Assembly (NCBI GenBank): GCA_002315315.1
Contig: DCGT01000006.1
Location: 26,295 to 62,743 of the forward strand
Length of the DNA: 36,449 nucleotides
Reading direction: 5' to 3'
Source of the DNA: Faecalibacterium sp. UBA1771
GTDB lineage: Bacteria > Bacillota > Clostridia > Oscillospirales > Ruminococcaceae
The notes under the pieces were generated by a model that worked only from the letters and a program-made list of their open reading frames with translations, was not told the DNA's origin and did no database searches. The position numbers were made by a program, and so were the translations under genes. Below, one piece after another: positions 1 through 8,245 of the stretch. How positions within the stretch are numbered: the first letter of the stretch is position 1; each line of letters opens with the position of its first letter.

Positions 1-1256
1 GAACGCCCTCAATATTGTCGATATAGCTTTTGTCGGCTTCAAAATACTCTGCGAGCGGTGTGACGTATGCAAAGCGGTACGCATTTTTCACCGCACTCAC
101 GGTTGTGGTGAGGATGTCCTTTAAGTACGCCTTGTCAAACGGAGCTGCTATGCCCGACCTGCGCCCCCTCGCCGCTATCTCGCCGCTGTCGCACAGCGCA
201 TTGACCTCGTCCGCAACCGACTGCCAAAAGGCTGCCGCCGTCTGAGCATCACAATAATACCCGCAGTCCTCTGCGGCGTCACGCAGGGCATAACTGACCC
301 AACCGTTGCTGAAATCGTTGTTTCCGTAAGCCTTCCACGCCGACGCCCTCCCATCCTCAAGCTGATATTCAAGCTGTGCAAATGACGGAGATTTTTCGTA
401 CAGCACTTCACGCACGTCCTCCGGAATGGGGTAATGCGGGTCATACTCATTACTTCCGAAAGGTCGAGTCAATGCGCCGTATGCTTCGGCAAAAGCGCCC
501 GAATTATAGTCTTCGGTTATAAATATGCCGTATTCCTTATAGTTTTTAAGGCTTATCACCAGGCTCGGAATACACACGAAAACCGCAAGAGAAAAGAACA
601 GAGCAATGAGCTTTTTGAAGCTGCGATAACGCTTCGTAATGAGAACGATTGCCATAACGAGCATAGCCGTCACCAAAAAGGCGGTAAGCCATTGCGAGTC
701 CTCGCGCGTGTTTATCGCAAGCCCGTAAAACAGACCGCAGACGGCAATCAATATATATTTTGAACAGCCGACAGAGGTAATTCTTAAAGCCGACCCGCAA
801 ACGGCGGAAACTGCGCAGAACGAAAGAATGAAATAGATGCTGACACGGTAGGTTTCCGCGGCTACGGCGGAGGTGGAAATCGGATTGAAAAGCAGAAGCG
901 TCAGAAAACAAGCTATTACGACACGATTTCTTATGATTGGTTGAAAACAGTAAATGCAGAATAAACAGGCAATTACATAAAACACCTGTATCGCAAAAAC
1001 ATAATTGATTCCGAGACGTATGGCAGCTCCCAAAAATATGGGAAAGAAACAGCCCTTTATCAGTGTTGTATTGCAATATTCGCCCATCCAATCGCCCTGT
1101 GAAAAGTTGAGAGCCTTGACAAACTGCATAAGCTGGTCAACAGTCGCATCAGGTGAATAGTTCGCGGACATACACGAGGAATAAACCAGCCGCAACGCCA
1201 CCGCGGCGGCAATAAAGACAAGAAGGATGTAATTTGATTTGTTTTTTTGCTTTCAT
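1..1256 (-). CDS. Multi-pass membrane protein, GT-C-like, frameshifted near start; partial
   Basis: The ATG at 1256 sits behind AAAAGGTAAC, a good ribosome site. Read directly, its frame ends after 35 codons (stop at 1149). If the A7 tract at 1242-1248 is read as A6, one open frame runs from the ATG to the window edge, about 418 codons, starting MKAKNKSNYILLVFIAAAV. It has about eight hydrophobic helices in the first 240 residues (including LLVFIAAAVALRLVY and YILIAVCGLFYGLAI) and then a long soluble part beginning KNYKEYGIFITEDYNSG. Helices followed by an outer domain resemble GT-C-fold glycosyltransferases and other polymer-locus membrane proteins, but I see no motif that fixes a family. 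The loop motif NTREDSQW between helices may be a catalytic or binding loop. The C-terminus lies outside the window. The frameshift could be tract-length variation or a sequencing error. Confidence 0.7.
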
Positions 1257-1789
1257 ATCGTTACCTTTTGTCGAAAAATATATGTTAAATAAAGTATAAC
1301 ATATTGTTTTTATTAAAGCGAATAAATATAACATTATAGCCGAAAATATAATCTGCAATTTTTACAAAAAATACTATTTAAATGATTTACACTCTTTCTT
1401 AAAAATTATTAAGTATTTAAGAAAATAAGTTGATTTTTTAACGCTTTTGTGTTATGTTGTACTAAAGCGTATAATATTCTTTCGATATGATATTCGGATA
1501 TCGGTGTAATTTGCGCAAATAATTTACAAATACATAATATTAGACTATGCCGTCTCTTCCGAAATCCTTTTTTGAGAGATTAAAACCGGCGAGGGTCTTT
1601 TCGCAGCTAATGTCAAAAAGTCGAAACAAATCATAGACTTCGGCATACAATTCGGAAAAGGCGCATCGCTTAGCTCAAAATTATGCGGGGGGGGGGGCAA
1701 TGTTAGCATTAGGGTATCTTTTAGTCCGAGACGATAAAACGCGCCGGATTTGATTTTGATTGTTTAAGAATTAATTAAGGGAAGAGATA
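1257..1789. other. AT-rich divergent intergenic region
   Basis: These 533 bp lie between the divergent membrane gene and the acyltransferase stub, so promoters for both are expected here, but no -35/-10 pair stands out. The right part contains a 54-codon open stretch without a start codon (1576-1737, plus strand), ending in FSPRR and interrupted by an 11-G run. It may be the tail of a lost gene. Confidence 0.5.
1687..1697 (+). repeat. Poly-G tract, 11 bases
   Basis: An uninterrupted run of 11 G's lies about 90 bp upstream of the acyltransferase stub. It falls in a 54-codon open stretch that would be read as a run of glycines; one G more or less changes the frame. Runs of this length are typical sites of slipped-strand mispairing. 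A second G run (9) lies in the MBOAT gene 1.7 kb away. Confidence 0.9.
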
Positions 1790-2044
1790 ATGAGCGAGCA
1801 GATAATGGTCAGGGACGTTGATAAAAACGATGCCCTAATGGCGAGGGGATTAGCGATACTGTCAATGCTCATACTTCACTTGTTTTGTCGTACCGGCAGT
1901 AATGTGTACGGGACTCCGCTTTTGTGGCTTAACGCAAAAACGCCTTTTGTTTATTGGTTTGGCTTTTTTGCCGAGATATGCGTTACCCTTTATTCTTTCG
2001 GAGGGGGATACGGTGTCTATGTGTCGGGTCAAAACGGAAAATAA
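1790..2044 (+). pseudogene. Acyltransferase family 3, N-terminal fragment
   Basis: This 84-codon frame starts with ATG after the ribosome site AAGGGAAGAG. Residues 18-33 (ARGLAILSMLILHLFC) match the first membrane helix of acyltransferase family 3 (OafA-type) proteins, including the histidine at the end of that helix that is important for catalysis in the family. A second helix follows (WFGFFAEICVTLYSFGGG). Family members usually have about 330-380 residues and ten helices, so this is only the first quarter. The stop at 2042 is followed directly by a fragment of another gene, so the rest appears deleted rather than frameshifted. In intact form it would O-acetylate a cell-surface glycan. It is probably not functional. 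Confidence 0.7.
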
Positions 2045-2086
2045 ATAAAAAACCAAAAACATATCATATATTTTGGGGGAATAAAA

Positions 2087-2254
2087 ATGTTCGGTAAGAA
2101 AAAAATGACACCTACCCCAATGGTTGAAGATAAAAAAGAGAAGCCGACTCCTGCATATTTGCGTGAGGATTATCCGTACAAAGCGGTCGGTGAGCCTATT
2201 ACCGACTTGGATTCTCTGCAACCCACGGGAGTGCTGTATGGGCTGGAGGTATAA
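2087..2254 (+). pseudogene. Double-CxxC small protein, copy 1, 5' fragment
   Basis: The ATG at 2087 follows TTTGGGGGAATAAAA. The first 44 codons are nearly identical to the intact gene at 5009 (shared EDKKEKPTPAYLREDYPYKA). After PITDL the sequence departs and stops at 2254 (55 residues), so both CxxC pairs are missing. It is one of three copies in the locus and marks the left side of a rearranged stretch. Its intact ribosome site suggests that a short product could still be made, but the presumed metal site is lost. Confidence 0.85.
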
Positions 2255-2359
2255 TAGGGACAAAACCCGACAAGCCTTGATATATAAGGGATTTCAAGCA
2301 TTTTTATGAGTTGCTAATGGCGTTGGCTATTTAGAATTGATAAAAGTCCTTGAAAATAT

Positions 2360-2391
2360 GCTTTAAAAAATGGATACGAGCACTGGATGAT
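2360..2391 (+). pseudogene. Short remnant resembling the GT14 gene 5' part
   Basis: About 32 bp, ending GAGCACTGGATGAT, match 5542-5572 inside the GT14 gene with few differences. In both places the match follows a copy of the CxxC small gene. This suggests that the segment 2087-2450 is a shrunken duplicate of the 5009-5600 region. The match is short and was judged by eye. Confidence 0.45.
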
Positions 2392-2453
2392 ATTACATCG
2401 TGTGCTCGGTTTACAAAAAGAAATTAAGTCCAACGAAAGGAAACGGGCAAGCA

Positions 2454-3927
2454 ATGCTTTTTAATTCATATGTTTTCGTGTTGGCATTCTTGCCGATAAC
2501 CTTAATTGGGTACTATTCGTTCAATAAAATCCCGAATGTGGGTAATGCGATTGCTAAATCGTGGCTTTTGGCGGCTTCGCTCTTTTTCTACGGGTATTTC
2601 AACTGGTCGTACCTTGCAATTATTGTAATAAGTATTGCAGTGAATTACATTTTGTCCCAGATAATGCTCCGTTCCGATAAAACGCTTTATCGAAAGATCG
2701 CCTACGCACTTGGACTTATATTGAATATCGGATGCCTTTTTTACTACAAATACTACGACTTTTTCATTTCTAACATCAATGCGGTTTTCAAGACTTCATT
2801 TATGCTTACAAATGTGATTTTGCCATTGGGCATTAGCTTCTTCACATTCCAGCAGCTGTCCTATGTGATAGATAGCTATCAAAAGAAAGTGCCGCAATAC
2901 AATATACTTGACTATTCGCTTTTTGTGACATTCTTTCCCCAACTTATTGCCGGCCCTATTGTATTGCACAACGAGGTTGTTCCGCAGTTTGCTGATAAGA
3001 CAAATCAGCGTTTCAACTATGACAATTTCGGCAAAGGCATTTATGCTTTTTCCATTGGCTTGGCAAAGAAAGTGCTTCTTGCTGATACCTTCGGCATCAT
3101 CGCAAACTGGGGCTTTGGGACGATTGACACGCTCGGCACGGTCAACGCATTTCTTGTGATGCTTGCCTACACCTTGCAGATATATCTCGACTTTTCCGGC
3201 TACAGCGACATGGCAATCGGTCTCGGTTATATGTTCAACATTGAGCTTCCCATGAACTTCAATTCGCCGTACAAAGCGATTACCGTGGTCGATTTTTGGA
3301 AAAGATGGCATATCACGCTCACCCGCTTTTTCACCGCGTACATATACATTCCTCTCGGCGGAAATCGGGGGGGGGTATTGGAACACAATACGCAACATCC
3401 TGATAGTCTTCCTTGTCAGCGGAATTTGGCATGGAGCTAATTGGACATTTATCGTTTGGGGCTTGATTCACGGTTTGGGACAGGTTACTTGCAGAGTTTG
3501 TGGCATCAAAGAAAGCAAAAGTAAGATTGCCAATGCAGGGTTGTGGTTGATTACCTTTATCTTTATCAATCTGGCATGGATTATCTTCCGTGCAGATAGC
3601 TTACAGGATGCGGTGAAGTTCTTCGGACAGTTGATTACATATAAAGGATTAACGGTTGATGAGACGATAGTCGGGGCGTTTCAGTTCCCGGAGTTTGAAC
3701 TCGTTCTGAGCCATGTGCCAATGATTGGGAGCTCTCTATTATCTTGGATTACGGCTATTGCAACTATCATCTGCACGGTTGGTATTATGGTTTTCAAGAA
3801 CACGAAGCAACTGACCGATAAGCTGACTGAACCCAAGTGGTATCAGAGTGCGGTTAGTTCTGTTCTACTTGTTTGGTCAATTGTTTCGTTTGCTGGCGTT
3901 TCCACATTCCTTTATTGGAATTTCTGA
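2454..3927 (+). CDS. MBOAT family O-acyltransferase, split by a G9 tract
   Basis: The product belongs to the MBOAT family (AlgI/PatA/DltB type), membrane proteins that move acyl groups across the membrane onto surface polymers. I chose the ATG at 2454 (MLFNSYVFVLAFLPI) after AAAGGAAACG. As written, the frame runs through nine G's at 3367-3375, shifts, and stops at 3440 (328 residues). The second half continues in another frame from TATTGG at 3376 to 3927. With eight G's a single 490-residue protein results, the usual family length. The first half has the family's FWKRWHITLTRFF motif and the second has SGIWHGANW with the catalytic histidine, so the short form should be inactive. The next gene encodes the usual SGNH-type partner. 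The tract is a good candidate for phase variation; an assembly error is the alternative. Confidence 0.9.
3367..3375 (+). repeat. Poly-G tract, 9 bases, inside the MBOAT gene
   Basis: Nine G's follow AATC in the codons for GGNR. With 8 (or 11) the MBOAT protein is full length; with 9 or 10 it is cut before the catalytic WHG motif. Confidence 0.95.
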
Positions 3928-3946
3928 TTGTCGAGAGGTAACGAGT

Positions 3947-4993
3947 ATGAAAAAGTATGTAAAATGGACAATCGGATTGACGGCGGGAATTTTGGCGCTG
4001 ATCATGGCGATGATGATTGTGCTTGATCCGTTGATGCAGTATCATATGCCTTGGTTTGGTTTGCAACCTGTCGTCAGTAATCAATCACAGTATTCGGTTC
4101 CCGGATTAGCTAAGAATTATGAATACACAAATGCAATTATCGGTACGTCAATGAGCGAGAATTTCAAACCTTCTTGGTTTGATAGCGTTTTAGGCGGCAA
4201 AACTGCAAAATTGACTATCTACGGAAGTCATACTGTTGAGTATCATAAGGTACTTGATTTAGTATTGAGTCGCAATGAGACCGAAAATGTTGTTATGAAT
4301 ATCGACGGTTTGTATTTGCTGTCCGATCCGAAGGTAGGTCGCTGGGAAAACTTACCAACATATCTATATGACAATAATTACCTTAATGATGTCAATTATC
4401 TCTTGAACAAAGACATTATTTTGAAGTTCGGAAGAAAGTTTGTTCATGGCAATATAACTAAAAATACAACTGATCTTGATGATCTGTTTTCATGGGATAG
4501 CGATTCAGTATATGGCAGTGATATTGTTCGTGGATTGATTGAAGAAGATGTTGGTATGATTGATGCAGATACTTTGGCCTGCTATCAATTGTGGTGTGAA
4601 TCCAATTTAGAAACATTATATACATTACTTGAAAACAATTCTAATGTTCATTTTTATGTTTTCGTTGCACCATATAGTATCGCATGGTGGTACGATGAAT
4701 TAAGAGCCGGGAAAATAGATTTATGGGAAAACATGTACAAGCAAATGTGCGATAAATTGCTTTTTCTTGATAACGTCAATATTTACTTTTTAGCAAATAG
4801 CAAATCTAAAGAATTAATTACGGATTTGGATAATTACAAAGATAAAGAGCACTATAGCGCAGAAATAAACAAATATATTTCTGATTGTATTGCTAATCAA
4901 GAAAACCTACTAAATATTAATAATTACGATGTAGTATTAACGGATTTTTTCAATTTTATTAGAAATTACGATTATATCAAGATAACCAAGTAA
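3947..4993 (+). CDS. MBOAT partner protein, SGNH/DltD-like
   Basis: This 348-residue protein starts at the ATG at 3947, behind AGAGGTAA and 19 bp after the MBOAT stop. Residues 5-25 form one membrane anchor (KWTIGLTAGILALIMAMMIV), so most of the protein is outside the membrane. The motif IIGTSMSENF is the GTS block seen in DltD/AlgJ-like partners of MBOAT proteins, where the serine is the presumed nucleophile; KDKEHYS near residue 310 is a candidate for the later histidine block. Such partners pass the acyl group from the MBOAT protein to the polymer. The base composition turns AT-rich from here to about 7400, unlike sbcDC, which suggests horizontal acquisition. The MBOAT pairing makes this call fairly safe; the exact acceptor is unknown. 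Confidence 0.75.
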   Translation: MKKYVKWTIGLTAGILALIMAMMIVLDPLMQYHMPWFGLQPVVSNQSQYSVPGLAKNYEYTNAIIGTSMSENFKPSWFDSVLGGKTAKLTIYGSHTVEYHKVLDLVLSRNETENVVMNIDGLYLLSDPKVGRWENLPTYLYDNNYLNDVNYLLNKDIILKFGRKFVHGNITKNTTDLDDLFSWDSDSVYGSDIVRGLIEEDVGMIDADTLACYQLWCESNLETLYTLLENNSNVHFYVFVAPYSIAWWYDELRAGKIDLWENMYKQMCDKLLFLDNVNIYFLANSKSKELITDLDNYKDKEHYSAEINKYISDCIANQENLLNINNYDVVLTDFFNFIRNYDYIKITK

Positions 4994-5008
4994 TAGTGAG
5001 GTAAAGTT

Positions 5009-5389
5009 ATGTTTGGAAAGAAAAAATCAATACCTGCCCCCATGGTTGAAGATAAAAAAGAGAAGCCGACGCCTGCATATTTGCGTGAGGATTATCCATA
5101 CAAAGCGGTCGGTGAGCCAATAACCGATTTAAATCTTTTGTCCCTAACGGGCCACCTGTACGAAATAAAATGCAATAAATGCGATATGATCATCAGGAGC
5201 CAAGGTGTTAATATCAAATCCACCTATGAGCGTATGATGAACGGTGTTGAGGTCAAAAACGACGACGGCACCACCCGTATCGAAGGCGGCAAGGGATGCA
5301 TCGGCTGCGGTAACCGTGAGCTTGTAATCCGCGAGGTTGATATGAGCAAAATGGCAGAGGTTCAGGCCGCTCGCGAGGCAAATTCTTAA
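5009..5389 (+). CDS. Small double-CxxC protein, intact copy
   Basis: This is a 126-residue soluble protein with its ribosome site in GTGAGGTAAAG, 15 bp after the upstream stop. The first 45 residues are charged and proline-containing (PAPMVEDKKEKPTPAYLR). The second half holds two cysteine pairs, CNKC at about 56-59 and CIGC at about 97-100, spaced as in a zinc-ribbon. I do not recognise a named family. It has no signal peptide or membrane segment. Broken copies lie at 2087-2254 (5' half) and 7991-8209 (3' half), each beside glycan-modification genes, so the gene travels with this locus. A regulatory or adaptor role in polymer synthesis is possible but unproven. Confidence 0.85.
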   Translation: MFGKKKSIPAPMVEDKKEKPTPAYLREDYPYKAVGEPITDLNLLSLTGHLYEIKCNKCDMIIRSQGVNIKSTYERMMNGVEVKNDDGTTRIEGGKGCIGCGNRELVIREVDMSKMAEVQAAREANS

Positions 5390-5497
5390 TACTGAATGTT
5401 GAGAAAAATTATGGTGGAATCAATAAGTCCTACGTTGGCTATTGTATAATGTTTTTTATTCACGATATGGTAATCACGATGATTGGGTGGCACTTAT

Positions 5498-6364
5498 ATG
5501 AAACATGCTTTCTTAATTATGGCGCATAATAACTGGTTTGTGCTTGAAAAATTGATACAAGCACTGGATGATAAGTCAGTCGATATTTATCTTCATATTG
5601 ATAAAAAAGTCCACGAATTTGATTATGACAGATTTTTATTGATTCCTCAAAAAGCACATATTTATATTTTTTCAAAATATAAGGTTTATTGGGGAGGGTA
5701 TTCCCAAATTAAAACTGAGTTATTTTTGCTGAAAATGGCAACTAAAACACACCACGATTATTATCATTTACTTTCAGGTCAGGATTATCTAATTGATAAT
5801 TTCCAAAATATTGATGGCTTTTTTTCATCAAAACCGAATACGGAATACCTTGATTTTGCGAGAACGGAAAAAGAAAAGTATATTCAGCGCATTCAAGTAT
5901 TTCATTTCTTCCAAGAATGCCCTTTTAAAGGTTTCCCGTCCCTTGTAAGGTTGTTTCTCGGCAAGTTGAATTCACTTTCTTATAAACTTCAACAAGAAGT
6001 CAAGAAAAAGCGAAATATGTCATTAAAAGTTTATGTCGGATCACAATGGTTTGACGTTACACACGAATGTGCTATTTTTCTTTTGTCAAAAAAAACATAT
6101 ATTAAACGTCATTTTAGCTTCACTTCATGTGCTGACGAGATTTTTTTGCCCACACTACTGATGAATTTTCCTAACAACTTAAAAATAGAAAACCGTTCTT
6201 TGCGACATATTGATTTCTCACGAGGAAACGGTTCAAATCCTTATACATTCACTATTGATGATTACGATGAGTTGATGTCAAGTAAAAAACTGTTTGCGCG
6301 TAAATTTTCTGATAAGAATATTGACGTGGTTGAACGCATTGAAAAACAATTGCTAAATAAATAA
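5498..6364 (+). CDS. Core-2/I-branching-type glycosyltransferase (GT14)
   Basis: The 288-residue product starts MKHAFLIMAHNNWFVLEKL, the N-terminus typical of bacterial GT14 enzymes, which transfer sugars from nucleotide donors without a DxD metal motif. Further family blocks are YLHIDKK, the conserved SGQDYL at about residue 97 (HLLSGQDYLID), and GSQWFDVTHE at about 184 followed by the acidic SCADEIFLPTLL. There is no signal peptide; it should act at the cytoplasmic face. I chose the ATG at 5498 rather than an upstream in-frame ATG at 5483 because the family begins here; the ribosome site is weak. It is followed by a GT8 gene after 59 bp. Acceptor and donor cannot be read from the sequence. 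The AT-rich composition suggests acquisition. Confidence 0.9.
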   Translation: MKHAFLIMAHNNWFVLEKLIQALDDKSVDIYLHIDKKVHEFDYDRFLLIPQKAHIYIFSKYKVYWGGYSQIKTELFLLKMATKTHHDYYHLLSGQDYLIDNFQNIDGFFSSKPNTEYLDFARTEKEKYIQRIQVFHFFQECPFKGFPSLVRLFLGKLNSLSYKLQQEVKKKRNMSLKVYVGSQWFDVTHECAIFLLSKKTYIKRHFSFTSCADEIFLPTLLMNFPNNLKIENRSLRHIDFSRGNGSNPYTFTIDDYDELMSSKKLFARKFSDKNIDVVERIEKQLLNK

Positions 6365-6423
6365 GAGCGTATGTTTAGTAAGACATTTCCAAATTAGTAA
6401 ATAGATTACTAGGAGAAAATTGT

Positions 6424-7374
6424 ATGAATATATTGGTGTCATTTAACGACGGATATGCTATTCCAACAAAAGTCATGCTAAAATCTTTGATTTACAATAA
6501 TCCGGATAAGATCGACGTATATGTTTTATACTGCAATTTATCTAGGGAAAGCATCGATACAATAAATGATTTAAAAAGTGTCAATGTTACTTTTCACTTT
6601 TTGCAAGTAAATTCAATGGATTTTAAGTCCTTACCATTAACACAACACTTCACGCAAGAGGTGTATATTAAATTATTTGCTTATGAATATTTTGATAAAG
6701 ACATTGATAGGATTTTATGGCTTGATGGCGACACAATAATAAATGGATCAATAAAAGAGTTTTACAACCAAGATTTTGAAGGGAAATGGTATATTGCTTC
6801 GCCAGATTACTACCTACATAAAGATCCAATTCGATTTGAAAAGCTGGGATTGGATAATGAAAGAGAATATATTAATGCTGGCGTTTTGCTGATGAATGTC
6901 GCCAAATTAAGAGATGAGTTTAGAAAAGAATTGGTGTTAAAATACATAGATTTACACTTTTCAAAATTAGATTTTTTAGAGCAAGATGTTATTAATGGTT
7001 GTTTCTGCGACAAAATTAAAGTGATTGATGCAAATACTCGATACAATTTCTTTACTCGGCGTATTTATTTTTATAATGAACGCAAGGCAATTAAGGAAAA
7101 CATTATTTTTCATTATGTTACCGGCAATAAACCATGGAAAAAGAGATATCCATATGGAGCTTTTGATTTATGGTGGAAGTATGCAAAAATGATTTCAGAT
7201 AAAAAGTTGAATTCCGAGTATCAATCGATAAAAAAATCCCGTAATCGAGATTATCTATATGAGGTTTTTCTTTTATTTAGGTCAACACTTCGTTGTGTAC
7301 CTCACAATACCCGAATGTATAAACTCTTTAAAAAAATGGATTTACGAATTAAAAAGAAACATATGGGAAAATAA
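6424..7374 (+). CDS. Glycosyltransferase family 8
   Basis: This 316-residue protein has the order of blocks of GT8 (LgtC/GspA-type) retaining glucosyl/galactosyltransferases. These are an N-terminal ILVSFNDGYA, the metal-binding DGD at residues 101-103 (RILWLDGDTII), INAGVLLMN at about 155, the FLEQDVIN block, and the C-terminal HYVTGNKPW. The ribosome site is AGGAGAAAATTG and the ATG at 6424 is the natural start. The last 60 residues are basic and may bind the membrane. The enzyme probably extends the repeat unit begun by the sugar transferase at 9080. It is AT-rich like the GT14 gene before it, so the two were probably acquired together. Confidence 0.92.
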   Translation: MNILVSFNDGYAIPTKVMLKSLIYNNPDKIDVYVLYCNLSRESIDTINDLKSVNVTFHFLQVNSMDFKSLPLTQHFTQEVYIKLFAYEYFDKDIDRILWLDGDTIINGSIKEFYNQDFEGKWYIASPDYYLHKDPIRFEKLGLDNEREYINAGVLLMNVAKLRDEFRKELVLKYIDLHFSKLDFLEQDVINGCFCDKIKVIDANTRYNFFTRRIYFYNERKAIKENIIFHYVTGNKPWKKRYPYGAFDLWWKYAKMISDKKLNSEYQSIKKSRNRDYLYEVFLLFRSTLRCVPHNTRMYKLFKKMDLRIKKKHMGK

Positions 7375-7436
7375 AGGAACAGCAGAAGGCAGATGCACAG
7401 GCATAATTATTTAAAATTTAATTGAGGTTAAAATAG

Positions 7437-7619
7437 ATGGAGCAGATTAACAAGCCTGAAAAGAGACAAATCACCGACGTTAAAACGGGTGAGTACGCCT
7501 CTAACTTAAAAGATATACCGAAATTTGAGAAAACCGTATGGCTTTCGTCACCGACTATGCACGGCGATGAGTTGAAATATGTAATCAAACAAAATCAAAG
7601 AAGAGGAGAGTATGTATGA
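7437..7619 (+). pseudogene. DegT/DnrJ-type aminotransferase, N-terminal fragment
   Basis: Of the 60 codons, residues 30-48 (KTVWLSSPTMHGDELKYV) match the start of PLP-dependent sugar aminotransferases of the DegT/DnrJ/EryC1 group, which run to about 370-400 residues. The match ends at KYVI and the remaining codons (KQNQRRGEYV) simply read through the ribosome site of the next gene. So only the first 50 codons of the enzyme remain, without the PLP lysine. An intact member of the same superfamily lies at 13034. It marks another recombination joint in the locus. Confidence 0.65.
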
Positions 7620-7876
7620 TATTAGATATTTCGAGAGTAATAGCAGGAAAGATTATTTGTGATTATAACGATGAATCGACTGTTTTTGACTCAATTGATG
7701 ACATTTCTAAAAATAAAAAATACGCAAGGACAAAGGTCAAAAGCATTTCGGCAAAAGATAACATCGTTGTCTTGAAACTGGTAGATGATGTTCCTATTAT
7801 CCCAGCGATAGATCAGGAAGAACTTTGGGTTAAAAATCAACTCGGTGAAAACTGGAATAGAGCATTCGACAATTGA
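7616..7876 (+). CDS. Hypothetical 86-residue protein
   Basis: The ATG overlaps the stop of the aminotransferase stub (ATGA) and has a strong ribosome site (AGAGGAG, 7 nt upstream). The product is acidic, soluble and without cysteines. It starts MILDISRVIAGKIICDYND and ends NQLGENWNRAFDN. I do not recognise it. Alternating hydrophobic and charged stretches (IVVLKLVDDVPIIPAI) suggest a small beta-rich fold. It is flanked by gene fragments on both sides, so it could itself be a trimmed gene, but its own start signal argues for expression. Confidence 0.55.
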   Translation: MILDISRVIAGKIICDYNDESTVFDSIDDISKNKKYARTKVKSISAKDNIVVLKLVDDVPIIPAIDQEELWVKNQLGENWNRAFDN

Positions 7877-7990
7877 ATGGTTGAATGAGATTTGGATATC
7901 TCAATTGGATCATATTTAGTCGTTAAGAAATTGATAAGTATTCGATTTTTTTACGGCCGACAGTTTGCTGCTGTTAGCAGGAAGTGATGA

Positions 7991-8209
7991 GCAAGCAATG
8001 CTTTTTAATTCATATGTATCAAATCCACCTACGAGCGTATGATGAATTGTGTTGAAGTGAAAAACGACGACGGCACTACACGAATTGAAGGTGGCAAGGG
8101 CTGTATCGGTTGTGGCAACCGTGAACTTGTTATTCGTGAGGTTGATATGAGCCGCATGGCAGAAGTTCAGTCGGTAAGAAAAGCTAAGATTGATGCCGAG
8201 AAGAAATAA
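7991..8209 (+). pseudogene. Chimera: MBOAT gene start joined to 3' half of CxxC gene
   Basis: Positions 7991-8017 repeat the start of the MBOAT gene (2449-2475), including ATGCTTTTTAATTCATATG. The sequence then continues as the 3' half of the CxxC small gene, from the codons for KSTYERMM to the stop at 8209, with CIGC retained and a diverged tail ending KIDAEKK. The join is out of frame for the MBOAT start; an in-frame ATG at 8039 would give a 56-residue piece. This is a direct trace of recombination between members of the two repeated gene families in this locus. The region 7877-7990 before it has no recognisable gene. Confidence 0.85.
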
Positions 8210-8245
8210 ACAATTTTATTTGATTAGGGAGTTCAAAGCAAACCG

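Noticed and set aside
546..1091. 181-codon open frame on the minus strand
   Set aside because: It overlaps the membrane-protein frame on the same strand, has cysteine/arginine-rich composition with no domain, and the other frame gives a coherent multi-helix protein.
7616..7876. DUF2442-like or toxin-type assignment for the 86-residue protein
   Set aside because: No motif supports either; left as hypothetical.
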